From Methanosarcina sp. (GTDB lineage Archaea > Halobacteriota > Methanosarcinia > Methanosarcinales > Methanosarcinaceae), in contig NZ_JAQUVZ010000005.1 in assembly GCF_028693135.1 (NCBI RefSeq), positions 1 through 64,000 of the forward strand: DNA of 64,000 nucleotides. The letters run 5' to 3'. The first letter of the stretch is position 1. Each line of letters opens with the position of its first letter. Below the pieces are notes generated by a model that worked only from the letters and a program-made list of their open reading frames with translations, had not been told where the DNA came from and searched no databases. Position numbers and translations under genes: made by a program. This document shows positions 17,071 through 26,723 of the stretch, piece after piece.

Positions 17071-18205
17071 TAGTAGTTACGCAGTTGAACCGTAACATAT
17101 CGTTTTTAACACTTTCATTCCTACATTAATTAATTTAATGTGTGGAGGATTCTTTAAATATGCTGTCACTGCCACTCTTATAATTTTCATAGCACTTTCA
17201 AACCAGGAGATTCCACTTTTGACTCTCTGTAATTCCATTCTAAGGAAAACTCTTAATGAGAACATTATATGTGCTCTTTGTGACTCTTCCTTTCTTGCCT
17301 GACATTTTTCTACACCACAGAACTGCTTTATCCCTCTATGATATTCTTCAATTTTCCATGACTTCTTTGCCAAATCTTCACATTTTGATTCATCCATATC
17401 CTGCACATCTGTAACCCAGTGTTGCGTGTCTCCATCTTTTGAAACTATCCGAACACCTTTACAAATCCATATGCTTTGAGATGAACCACAAGTCCTTCTG
17501 GAGGAATATCTACTGTTTCAAGTGGCACGTTTCCCTTGTTGTCAGGATTTACCGAACATTAATCTTTAACCTTGTAAGGAAGTGCCATTCTTTCTTCCTT
17601 ATGGCTTTAAGGTTTTTCACGCTTGCATACTACGTATCAAACAAAACAAATTCTGGATTAAAACCACGTTCTTCGGCTTTGTCAAGCATATCGAGGAAAT
17701 GGTCATTCTTTGTTTTGTCGTCTTCATCAATGTTATAAATCCTAAAATCGATAGGTATAACGGTTGTACCGTCTGTCCAAACTAAGGTGACCAGACCTAT
17801 CCCTTTTACAGTACGATGATGTTTTCCACTCCAAATAGGACGAACAAAAGCCATTTCTATTGCATATGGTTTATCTAATGTTGAATCGTCAACAATTAGA
17901 AAGCCTTCCTTAGGCTTGACATAATTTTTTACCTCCTCCCATAGCGCTTCCGTGTCTGGAGTTTGTCTTTGAAGTAAACGAGTAAAAGAGTCATGAGAAG
18001 GAGCATTATCTACGATTGGATAACATCTAGCGGCTTCAGTACAGCTACAAACGTTAGATGTCGCAATGAGAAAATCAATGTAATCAGTGTCAATACACTT
18101 GGGGGAATTGATATCCATAACTACATACGTTTTTGGGGTATTACTATAATATAATTATATTTTAAATGAAATTAACTTTTTGGCATTTCAAGTGCGTAAG
18201 TCCTA
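17071..18205 (-). mobile_element. IS701-like insertion sequence
   Basis: This 1135-bp element has imperfect inverted ends: TAGTAGTTACGCAGTTGAA at the left, and TAGGACTTACGCACTTGAA when the right end is reverse-complemented. It contains one transposase gene on the minus strand, which is broken. No target duplication is visible, because the left flank is a kinase relic and the right flank is unrelated. Part-copies lie at 1-126 and 46123-46335. Confidence 0.85.
17077..18118 (-). pseudogene. IS701-like transposase, disrupted
   Basis: The transposase (DDE type, IS4 superfamily) starts at the ATG at 18118. It reads well through FLIVDDSTLDKPYA (first Asp region), WSGKHHRTVKGIGLVTLVWT and HFLDMLDKAEERGFNPEFVL to VLFDT. 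It then meets TAG at about 17628-17630, where a Trp is expected (FDTWYASVKN). Further frameshifts follow before the last segment, 17406-17077 (KSWKIEEYHRGIKQFCGVEK), which holds the Y-x(2)-R-x(3)-E/K type motif. Pyrrolysine could in principle be read at the TAG, but the later frameshifts make the copy inactive. Confidence 0.85.
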
Positions 18206-18280
18206 TCCCGTACGTAATCAAAATATCACTTTTATCCAATTGATCCGTCTCTTAACGATGTGCATTAAAAGCTGGCAACT

Positions 18281-20686
18281 TCAACCAGAGTGATCAACTA
18301 CAAATGTGGTGTTGCCTTCTAGGTATTCAGAATTCAGATCATAGCCCGTTACATGGACTATGTGATCTCCCTCATTTATTTCTGCCTTTATTCTAGCTTC
18401 ATAGAAGTAGGCACCATCTGAATATGACAGATAGGTGACATCGACCATCTCATTGGCTGAGACTGATACTGAAGGCCTCGAGTTTAATGTGGTTGAGGGT
18501 GTGACTGTGATTTCCAGATCTCCAGTATCGATAATGTTCGGGGTCACCTCAATTTCAAAGTCAGGAATGGAGTTGTCAACCAGAATTTCATCGAAAGCGG
18601 AGACTGTCTTTCCAAAGATATCCGTACATATAGCTTCTACATAGAAATGGCTCCCGTGCCTTACAATATAGTTACCTGTCCAGTGGACCCCGTCTGAGGA
18701 CGTCAGTTCATTGGATTCAGGCTCAAAACCGTCACGGGTAATCAGGCATACAACTGCCTGGAGTGGTACAGGGTATGTCACAGTAAATGTTGTTGCAGTC
18801 TTGCAGGGATTGGGAGATATGTCCAGAGTAACCTTAGTGGCTCCAGTATATACTTTAGTCTGAGCATCCGGTTTCTGATGCTCAGGTTCTTCGTTGCCTG
18901 CCTTATCAACTGCCTTAGAACGGAAATAGTAAGTCTGGTTATGCTTTCCGGTAAAAGTGGAAGAGTTATCCATGGTCTTCGAAATCCAGGTTTCCCAGTT
19001 AATTCCGTCTGTACTGGAATCTATGGAGTAATAAGCGATTCCTGACATGTCATCTGTCCCATTCCAGGAAACGGTAAAGGCTTTGTTGTCTGTGTACGCA
19101 GGGAGTTCCAATACACTTGAGGTTGGAGGCACTGTTTCGACAGTATTGGAGTCCGAAACATATGAAGAGAGGTCTGAAAGAGGTTTCAGGGAAACTCTAT
19201 CCCAGAAAACTTCAACTGGCACGATTTCCCCTGGCAACTGCTTCAAACCGAGTGTTAAGTTATTGTCGCCTGCCTGCAGATCTATAGGGACTTCAAGGTG
19301 CTGCCACCCCTCATCTCCACTGATCCCATCTGACCAGACAGTTTCTCCGTTAAGGGTAACATATTTTAGCTGGGGATCTGCTCCCTGAACATTTGAATTG
19401 AAATCGTCCATTACATATGCTGAGAGCACAGCCATTATATCTTCTTCACATTCTATGCTCTGGGAAATCTCCCCGATTTCTACATTAAAGTCGGATAGAT
19501 TTCCTTCATAGGAATTTACCATCCTGTAAGCATAAGAAGAATCCACCCCTGAGCTATTTGCATATGAGCCTGTTATATATTCAGTATTTGAAGTAAAATT
19601 CCAGCCTGTTGAAGATTCCATCTCTCCGTTTTCAATCTTCGAAAGCGCAGAGGCATTAGTGTATTTCTCGTAGTCCAGGTGAGAGAAAGCATTATTGTTC
19701 TCTATATAGAGATGAACAGACCTGTAAGAAAAATAATTTACTTCTTCTTTATAAAGCGCAAATTCAAGTTTAGACCTGCCACTCTTCAATTTCTGGCGGG
19801 TGTATGTAATATTATTCTGCCAGGTCCCCCTGTCTTCTAGGGGAATATTGAGCTCCTGAATTACTTCCCCATCGGCTTTCATCTGGAGGATATAGTTTAC
19901 ACTCTGAAGCTCATGATTTTCAATTCCGACTGTAACATTGATAGGGACATTGATCAGGCTCTCATTAGGATAGCCTTCAGCTTTTCCATCGGGACCCAGA
20001 AGATATAGCATTGTAAAGGTCTCCTTTTCCCGAGTCATCTTGGCATATGCAAGCATTGCGCTTGAGATAATTATCGAACCTATCAGGGCAATTACGAGAG
20101 CTTTTTCAATTTCCGGAGGTAAGGGCTTTTTTCGGGTTTCTTTGCCGGGCTGGTACTTTAATCCCTTTGCTTTAACTTTGCTCCTTGATCTGTGAAAACG
20201 CCTGTTTTCAGCCGAATCAGTAATTTCTTCAGGTTCATCAGGGCTTTCATCAACCTCGTCCGACTGAATGGACCTTATGAATTCTTTAAGAGAAAAGGAG
20301 AACTGCTCACTCTCGTCCTTTAATTTTCTTGTAAAAATTGCAAGAATGCTGAAGAAAGTCGTGATCCCAAGAATGGATACAACTATTGGGGCAGGACGAT
20401 AACCCCAGGGAAGCAGGCTTATTAAAAAGCCGTCAAAAACTGTGAGTATAAGGCTGAAGCCGACACTTAAGGTGAAACGTTCTATCCCGCTGATCTCTTT
20501 ATTACTCGGGAAGAGTGCAGATATAAAAGCATAGCCTGGAACGAAAAAAAAGAGGGACAGGGCTATAGGGATCCTGAGAAAAGTTTCATTGAAGGGGGGA
20601 ACAAGTACAAAGACAGCCCCCAAACATGAAAGAAAAGTAACTGCAAGCAAATCATCTACAAAAACACATTTTTTTAAGTGTGACAT
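18281..20686 (-). CDS. DUF1616 membrane protein with extracellular beta domains
   Basis: This 801-residue surface protein has an N-terminal membrane module (residues 1-125, four helices; FFVPGYAFISALFPSNKEIS). The module fits DUF1616, a family common in archaeal surface-glycan regions. After a basic cytoplasmic linker (170-195) and another helix (195-215), the large outer part holds several beta domains. They include a DUF1616-type segment (220-320), a jelly-roll-like region (345-500) and fibronectin-like domains (TVSWNGTDDMSGIAYYSIDS; YYFRSKAVDKAGNEEPE). It probably sits in the envelope and takes part in cell-surface or glycan organisation. No direct operon partners are seen. Confidence 0.75.
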   Translation of the reverse strand: MSHLKKCVFVDDLLAVTFLSCLGAVFVLVPPFNETFLRIPIALSLFFFVPGYAFISALFPSNKEISGIERFTLSVGFSLILTVFDGFLISLLPWGYRPAPIVVSILGITTFFSILAIFTRKLKDESEQFSFSLKEFIRSIQSDEVDESPDEPEEITDSAENRRFHRSRSKVKAKGLKYQPGKETRKKPLPPEIEKALVIALIGSIIISSAMLAYAKMTREKETFTMLYLLGPDGKAEGYPNESLINVPINVTVGIENHELQSVNYILQMKADGEVIQELNIPLEDRGTWQNNITYTRQKLKSGRSKLEFALYKEEVNYFSYRSVHLYIENNNAFSHLDYEKYTNASALSKIENGEMESSTGWNFTSNTEYITGSYANSSGVDSSYAYRMVNSYEGNLSDFNVEIGEISQSIECEEDIMAVLSAYVMDDFNSNVQGADPQLKYVTLNGETVWSDGISGDEGWQHLEVPIDLQAGDNNLTLGLKQLPGEIVPVEVFWDRVSLKPLSDLSSYVSDSNTVETVPPTSSVLELPAYTDNKAFTVSWNGTDDMSGIAYYSIDSSTDGINWETWISKTMDNSSTFTGKHNQTYYFRSKAVDKAGNEEPEHQKPDAQTKVYTGATKVTLDISPNPCKTATTFTVTYPVPLQAVVCLITRDGFEPESNELTSSDGVHWTGNYIVRHGSHFYVEAICTDIFGKTVSAFDEILVDNSIPDFEIEVTPNIIDTGDLEITVTPSTTLNSRPSVSVSANEMVDVTYLSYSDGAYFYEARIKAEINEGDHIVHVTGYDLNSEYLEGNTTFVVDHSG

Positions 20687-21086
20687 TCTACTGTGTAATA
20701 ATTCCTCAAAAGATATAACGTTTTCCTAATTTTGAAAAACGCCTGTCCAGCGACTTTAGAATTTATGGGTAAGAACATGAAACCTGTACTTTAAGCCTGT
20801 AGTTTTATAATGTATACTTAAATAGTCAAAAAACAAACTGGTATAATTATTTATACAGAGTGCTAGATAATCACTTTTCACTAAAATGTTGTTTGAGGAT
20901 TCATCTGGAGGTTTTGATTCGAAAATAATTTACTTTTTTGAGAATTACTGCCTATAATTTATAAGTTAGGTATTAATCAAACAGATATCTCAGGATTCAT
21001 GGTTATTATTCTCACATCAATAACTTTTTGTGGTAGAAATTATAATATTAACAGCAACACACTAAAAAAAGTTCGGGGGTATATAA
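20687..21086. other. divergent intergenic region
   Basis: About 400 bp between the divergent DUF1616 and M48 protease genes. It is AT-rich with several TATA-like stretches (TTTATAATGTATACTTAAAT near 20810; TATAATTTATAAG near 20952). Both promoters presumably lie here. No gene is seen. Confidence 0.4.
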
Positions 21087-22268
21087 ATGGCTGGATTTGG
21101 AGTGCCTGAATCTCTTGATTTTTCTTCAGCTTTATCAGGCTGGCTTACAATAGAAGTTATTTTGTTTATTGCAGTAACTGCAATCTTGGGATTTCTCCTT
21201 TATGCTTATATATATTTTTCAAGCAGCAAATGGATTCTCAAATGGTACGGAGCACAGAAGATTCAAAAAAGTGAAAAACCTCTGTTGTACTCAATCCTTA
21301 AGGACCTTTCTTCCAGAGCAGAAGTTCATTCCCCCGAGATATATAGCTTTGAATCCAGAATTCCTTCAATGTTTACCGTGGGGCACGCAGGCAAATCCTC
21401 GATTACTATTTCAACATCCATGCTTGAGATGTTTGGTGAGCTGGAGCTGGAAGTCTTAATGGCGCATGAGATAGGGCACATAAAAAATAGAGACGTTGGC
21501 AGGAACACGATAACGGCGTTTCTTGCAGGCACAATAATGTCTTTTCCGAACTTTGCAATGTGGTGTTCGATGCTCTCAGGCTTCGGACAGCCAGAGGACC
21601 CGGCACCCAGATTCTTCAGGTATATAGCAACTGCAATTGCCGTACCGCCTGCAGCACTTCTTATACATCTTACAAATCCGGCTAAAAGAGAACTTGAAGC
21701 CGATGAAGCAGCAGTCAAACTGACAGGAAATCCTCAGATCCTGGCAAAAACCCTTGAATTTCTGGAAAACTATATTCCCCTTCAGCCAGTACCCAGCAGG
21801 TTTAATCCGGGGCATTTCCACCTGTTCAGCACGCACACACAGCAGGTGAGAGGATACTTATCCATTTTCATATCTATGTTTGATACACATCCCGAAACCG
21901 GAGACCGAGTTACACGTATCCTCAACCACTTGACATATTCTAAAGACGATAACATAAGTGATAAGCGCTCAAGGGTCCCTGGCTTTTTTGATGTGAAAAA
22001 CTGGAGGCTTGCAATAAGAATCAGCTTTGTATCATACATGGCGTTTTTGTTTGTGATTATAGTTGTGGTTACTTTTGTAAGAAAAGATTTCGACTTCATG
22101 ATTATTGGAGTTATTACTGGAGTATACACTGAAATAGTTTTTCTGCTTATGGGAACTACTGCGAAAGTTTCCAAAAGAAGGAGTTATTTGAAAAACTCTT
22201 CCCCAACCCGTAAAAGAATTTTTTTGAACTCTATGCAAATTTTCAAGCATTTAATAAAAAAAGGGTAA
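21087..22268 (+). CDS. M48-family membrane zinc metalloprotease (HtpX-like)
   Basis: This 393-residue membrane protease is of the HtpX/Ste24 type and degrades misfolded membrane proteins. The zinc site is clear: HEIGH at residues 127-131 (VLMAHEIGHIKNRDV), with the third ligand Glu204 in RELEADEAAV. Transmembrane helices are visible near residues 22-45, 140-160, 178-195 and two near 315-365. It is longer than typical HtpX because of the C-terminal helices. GGGGGTATATAA lies before the ATG. Single gene, with an IS66 element inserted about 175 bp downstream. Confidence 0.88.
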   Translation: MAGFGVPESLDFSSALSGWLTIEVILFIAVTAILGFLLYAYIYFSSSKWILKWYGAQKIQKSEKPLLYSILKDLSSRAEVHSPEIYSFESRIPSMFTVGHAGKSSITISTSMLEMFGELELEVLMAHEIGHIKNRDVGRNTITAFLAGTIMSFPNFAMWCSMLSGFGQPEDPAPRFFRYIATAIAVPPAALLIHLTNPAKRELEADEAAVKLTGNPQILAKTLEFLENYIPLQPVPSRFNPGHFHLFSTHTQQVRGYLSIFISMFDTHPETGDRVTRILNHLTYSKDDNISDKRSRVPGFFDVKNWRLAIRISFVSYMAFLFVIIVVVTFVRKDFDFMIIGVITGVYTEIVFLLMGTTAKVSKRRSYLKNSSPTRKRIFLNSMQIFKHLIKKG

Positions 22269-22443
22269 ACATCTGAGGATAAAACCTCTGTTCTCTTCAC
22301 CTGCAGCCACTTTACCCATAGAATAAAATCGAACGTAAAAAGGAAAAGCAACGAGATACTTTAAAGAAAAAATAATTTGAGAGTCTCTTATAACTTGAGA
22401 GTCTATGCACGAATAATGGCTCTTCGCTATTTCGAGGATAATT

Positions 22444-24045
22444 GTAACTATTCAGCCATACCTTTAGTAAAAGCAATTTTCCTCTTTCCGAGGAAAAATT
22501 GCATATAAAATAACCCTCTTTTTCAACATCATGCTTACACGTGAAGAGATCCTTGGAATCTATGAAGCTGGTCCTGAAGCAGTTATTGCTGTAATTCAGA
22601 GACTTGATTATATCATAGAGAAACAAGCTTCTCAGATTGCTGAACTTGAAGAACGTGTAAGAGTTTTAGAGGCTCGTTTGAATCAAAACAGCCAAAATAG
22701 CAGTAAACCTCCTTCTACTGATGTTTTTTGTAATGAAAAACCTAAACCTAAGGGTCTCCGCAAGAGTAGCGGCAAAAAAGCTGGTGGCCAAAAAGGTCAT
22801 CCTGGAAAGACTTTTGAAATGGTTGAAAACCCTGATTAGGTCATAGTCCATTCACCGGACTGCTGCGAAAATTGTGGTCATCATCTTGAAGATACTGAAG
22901 TTGATGACTATGAACGCAGGCAAGAAGCTGAAATTCCTCCTGCAAAAATCATAATTACTGAACATCGTTGTGAAATCAAGAAGTGTCCTCACTGTGGGAA
23001 AGTTAACAACGGCTCTTTTCCAGAGTCTATAAAATTCCCAATTCAATATGGACCTCGTCTTTTAGCCTCAATTATGTATTTTAGGAACTATCAATTGATT
23101 CCTTATGAAAGAACTTGTGATTTAGTAGAGGATGTCTACGGTATACGTATCAGCCCAGCTACCATAAAAAGAGCGGAAAAGGAATGTTTCCAGAACCTGG
23201 AACTTTTTGAAAAAGCTGTTATGGAACGTCTATTAGTTTCCCATTCTGCACATTGTGATGAGACAGGGATGAGAATTTTAGGGACGAAATGGTGGCTTCA
23301 TGTAGTATCAAACAGTCTGTGGACCTACTATTTTGCACATCCAAAAAGAGGGACAGAAGCAATGGATGCTCTGGGATTCCTTCCACAATACAAGGGAGTA
23401 GCAGTTCATGATGGACTTGCTTCATACAACAAGTATGGATGTGAACATGCTCTGTGCAACGCTCATCTTAAACGGGAACTTACTGGGATTGAAGAAAATT
23501 TTAAGCAGCAATGGGCTAAAAAGATAAATGAACTCCTCAGTGAGATGAAAAAATATACTGATGAATGCAGACAGATGGAAATTCCAATAGATCCAGAAAA
23601 AGTAAGGGAATTCGAGGAAGTATACGATGCAATAATTCAAGAAGGAATCGAGGAAAATCCACCACCTGATACCTCAAAAGATCAGGTGAAAAAGAGAGGA
23701 AGACCAGCACAAACAAAAGCAAAGAATCTCCTTGATAGGTTCATAATACACAAGGAACCGATTCTGAGATTCCTCAATAACCTGAGAGTGTCGTTTGATA
23801 ACAATCAAGCAGAGAGAGATATCAGAATGATGAAGCTACAACAGAAAATTTCGGGAACTTTCCGAAGCATAGAAGGAGCGGTAGCTTTCTGCAGAATTAG
23901 GGCATACATATCCTCAATTAAAAAGAATGGCATGAATGTAATGGATGCTATTCTAGCGGTGCTCAACGGAGCACCGCTATTATCCTGAGAATTGCAGCAT
24001 TTTGCTGAAAAAACATACTTTTTTTATCAGTGGCTGAATAGTTAC
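22444..24045 (+). mobile_element. IS66-family insertion sequence, complete
   Basis: This 1602-bp element is bounded by perfect 15-bp inverted repeats: GTAACTATTCAGCCA (22444-22458) and TGGCTGAATAGTTAC (24031-24045). It is flanked by a perfect 8-bp target duplication GGATAATT (22436-22443 and 24046-24053). Eight bp is the usual IS66 duplication length. The intact ends and duplication indicate recent insertion. It carries only the transposase gene, without the IS66 accessory ORFs tnpA/tnpB, as in the ISBst12-type subgroup. Confidence 0.95.
22531..23988 (+). CDS. IS66-family transposase with one in-frame TAG
   Basis: The reading frame runs 486 codons from the ATG at 22531 to TGA at 23986-23988. 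It is broken only by a TAG at 22837-22839 (…MVENPD-TAG-VIVHSPDCC…); everything after it stays in the same frame. The N-terminal leucine-zipper-like helix (QIAELEERVRVLEARLNQNS) is followed by the SSKPPS motif, a Cys4 zinc finger (CCENCG … CPHCG) and the DDE domain (HCDETGMRILGTKWWLHV; VHDGLASYNKYGCEHALCNA; NQAERDIRMMKLQQKISGTF). In Methanosarcina TAG can be decoded as pyrrolysine, so the gene may be functional. A simple nonsense mutation is the alternative. Confidence 0.85.
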
Positions 24046-24195
24046 GGATAATTTATAATCATATTCCATTTTGTGAGCAACACATATTAAATTTAAAAAT
24101 ATTTTTTGTATAAAATCACATACAAGATCGATGTTTATATTTTTGGAACGGTAACTTTCCAACTATACAGTAATTTTCAACCCATACAAACAGCG

Positions 24196-25361
24196 GGTAG
24201 TCAGTTTGTATTTGATTGATATTATATATTATAAATTATGTGTATTATTATTATGGGTAAAAGAGGTCCAAAACCACAATTCACTGATGTTGCCTGTCTG
24301 AATAAAGACTGTGAGCTCTATGGTCTTACTGATCAAGGCAATGTTGTTGGAAATGGGACTTACATAAGCCGTGGAGAAAAAACAAGAAGATACATTTGCC
24401 GTCACTGCGGCAAAGCATTTTGCGACCATACAGACACTTTTTATCATGATCTTCGCAAAGCTGAACAAACTATCGATTTAGCTCTAAAAATGTCTATGAA
24501 AGGTATGAGTATTGCGGTCATTGCAGATGTTTTAGAGGTTCAATCAGCAAGTGTAAAACGATGGTTAGCTCGTGCAGCTGAACAATGCGATAAAGTAAAT
24601 GATACTTTGATGACCAATTTAGATGTACCCAAGATAGAAATGGATGAGATGTGGGTAATAGTTAAAAAAAAATAGTTCCTAGAATGGAAGTATATGAAGA
24701 TGATGGGCCATGGATGTGGGTAGCTTTTGCAACAAATTGCAGGTTAATAGTCACTTTTATCATCGGTCCAAGAAAACAGTATGTTGCAGATGAATTAGTG
24801 AAGTTAACAGCTGATTGTCTTTCTGAGACTATACCGGTTTATGTTACAGATAGACTTGATTTTTATAAAGTAGCTCTTTTGAATCAATACGGAGTACGGA
24901 TCGAGTATCCGAAAACAGGGAAAAGAGGTAGACCAAAGAACCCGGAAATTGTTCCACCTGAGGATTTGAAATATGCACAGGTAGTCAAAAAAAGAAAGGG
25001 AGGGAAGCTCCAGAAGGTTGTGAGAAAGGTCATATTTGGAGAAGACATAGAGCAAAAAGAGATATCAACAAACTTAATTGAAAGACAAAACCTAACTTTC
25101 AGGCAGGATAACAACAGGGTTTCGAGAAAAACGATCGGATTCTCGAAAGGAGTAAAAGAGTTGGTGAACCAAATGAAGCTTTACTGCACCCACTTTAACT
25201 TCTGTAGAGAACACGGGGGATTGGAGTATAAAGATGAAAGGGACGTTGAATGTAAAAATACACCTGCGAAAGAATGCGGAATTACAGATTCAAAGTGGAC
25301 ACTACGAGACCTTCTAACATTTAAGTGTTTTAAAACATCAGTCATATAACAATGGACTACC
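24196..25361 (+). mobile_element. IS1-family insertion sequence, complete
   Basis: This 1166-bp element has imperfect ~24-bp inverted ends: GGTAGTCAGTTTGTATTTGA at the left, and GGTAGTCCATTGTTATATGA when the right end is reverse-complemented. It is flanked by a perfect 8-bp target duplication AAACAGCG (24188-24195 and 25362-25369). The duplication shows that it inserted as a unit and recently. It lies 150 bp from the IS66 element, between the M48 protease and the archaeosortase gene. Confidence 0.95.
24238..25349 (+). CDS. IS1-family transposase, needs -1 frameshift
   Basis: Frame 1 (24238-24675; the ATG at 24253 is an equally good start) encodes a zinc-ribbon (CLNKDCELYG … YICRHCGKAF), a helix-turn-helix (IAVIADVLEVQSASVKRWLA) and the first DDE Asp (KIEMDEMWVIVKKK). 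It stops at TAG (24673-24675), directly after nine A (24664-24672). Slipping back one base on the A-run gives ATA GTT CCT AGA and continues as IVPRMEVYEDDGPWMWVAFA. The second frame carries VTDRLDFYK and the IS1-type end NLIERQNLTFRQDNNRVSRK. IS1 itself uses -1 frameshifting on an A-rich site, so this is likely programmed recoding rather than decay. Confidence 0.85.
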
Positions 25362-25458
25362 AAACAGCGAAGAGCCCGAATAATAAAAAAGATATGAAAT
25401 ATTTACATAAAGCACTTGAGGTAGATCAATTTTGTCTTTTTTGGTTCTATAAAAAGCT

Positions 25459-26295
25459 TCATCTTTTTAATTCAATAAAGTACATTATAAATGCTGCAAC
25501 GGTTGCAAAGATAATCCAGCCTATGTGCGTATGCACCAGCATCATTGTTTCCGACCCATAATAATAAGCAGTTAAATAAAGAACAATAACTCTAAATAAA
25601 TTCGCTATGTAAGCGACAACCACACAAAACCCGAGCATTTTCAGGGTATTGTTAACGTCCATTTTTTCAATTCGACTGTACCCAAAGACAATTCCAATTA
25701 AGAGGAACATGGAGTACAGGCCTGAACAGGGCCCTCCAATGACCACGGTCATCTCTTCAATGCCACTGACCCTGACAGTTTCCGTAGCGATTACCTCCAG
25801 AGGAATTCCTGCCACTCTGAGCAGTCCTACAGTTGGAAGGAGTATTAAATAATGGTCGAACTTGTGCAGGAAATCAATGTTAAAGAAAGCAAACAGGGTA
25901 TAAAATATAAGATACAGTATCACAAAAACAGATGAAATGTACATTCCGAACCTGGAGACGCGCGTAATCTGCGGGTTTTGAAGCTGAGTTCCAATTAAAG
26001 AGGCTCCGAAAAATAATGTCATAACATCCAGTGTTCCAAGTTCACCACCGTTTTTGAAGTTATAAAACAGATCGACTGAAACTATAAAAGCCCCTATAAA
26101 AAAATACGTTTTCGATTTTTTCAATAATCCAGAATTACCCAGATGCTTGAAATTAATTCTGGTCAACAAAAGTACAGAAGCAAGAAACAGGATAATTCCA
26201 ACAGTAGTTGAACCTTCGCTAACCTCAACTGCCATTCCTGTAAACATTGCAAGAACTAATAAAATTAGAACCAGGTTCCTGTTTTCATTTTCCAT
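25459..26295 (-). CDS. archaeosortase (exosortase/archaeosortase family)
   Basis: This 278-residue, roughly eight-helix membrane enzyme cuts C-terminal sorting signals of surface proteins and is thought to transfer them to a lipid. The catalytic triad is visible: Cys190 in IGGPCSGLYSM, Arg235 in AYIANLFRV, and His255 or His257 in VHTHIGW. I start at the ATG at 26295, because GAGGGG lies just upstream; an in-frame start 36 bases earlier is less likely. PEF-CTERM proteins at 46.7-52.1 kb are the likely substrates, which would make this the ArtC type. It lies head-to-head with the polysaccharide gene cluster. Confidence 0.9.
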   Translation of the reverse strand: MENENRNLVLILLVLAMFTGMAVEVSEGSTTVGIILFLASVLLLTRINFKHLGNSGLLKKSKTYFFIGAFIVSVDLFYNFKNGGELGTLDVMTLFFGASLIGTQLQNPQITRVSRFGMYISSVFVILYLIFYTLFAFFNIDFLHKFDHYLILLPTVGLLRVAGIPLEVIATETVRVSGIEEMTVVIGGPCSGLYSMFLLIGIVFGYSRIEKMDVNNTLKMLGFCVVVAYIANLFRVIVLYLTAYYYGSETMMLVHTHIGWIIFATVAAFIMYFIELKR

Positions 26296-26723
26296 TATAC
26301 CCCTCTTATCTGCATGCATATATCTGAGCAACTTACTTAAAAACTTTTCTAGAAGTTATAAGCAATTTCCGAGATAACTACTATATAAAATACAAAATAG
26401 TAAGGACTCGTCACAGAATAACCTCTGCATATTTCTGATTGTACATCTTAATTTTCAAGATCAAGGTCGCCAATCAAAGTTCCAATTTATAATAAGTTGC
26501 AGAGGTTATTTCGTTGCGGGCACTAAGAGATATACATTAAAGGCATAACTTTATAAACTAAAAGGAAATAAATTAGAGGAGTTACATTCTAACTTATAAT
26601 CGGAGGTTATGAACAAATTGAAGCTCGAAAAAAATCTATTTACAATTATAGGTTCCTAATCCGATAATATACTAAAACTACTAACTAAATTAAAGATCAG
26701 GTCAAAAACCGGGGGCGTCAACA
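26296..26723. other. divergent intergenic region with long inverted repeat
   Basis: About 430 bp between the divergent archaeosortase and deacetylase genes. A perfect 13-bp inverted repeat, AATAACCTCTGCA (26417-26429) and TGCAGAGGTTATT (26498-26510), brackets 68 bp. The rest is AT-rich with TATA-like stretches on both sides. Confidence 0.5.

Noticed and set aside
17628-17630. TAG in the IS701-like transposase as pyrrolysine
   Set aside because: A Trp is expected there and further frameshifts follow, so the gene is simply decayed.
24673-24675. TAG in the IS1 transposase read as pyrrolysine
   Set aside because: Reading through in the same frame gives a short nonsense peptide (FLEWKYMKMMGHGCG). 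Only the -1 frame restores the DDE domain, so frameshifting explains it better.
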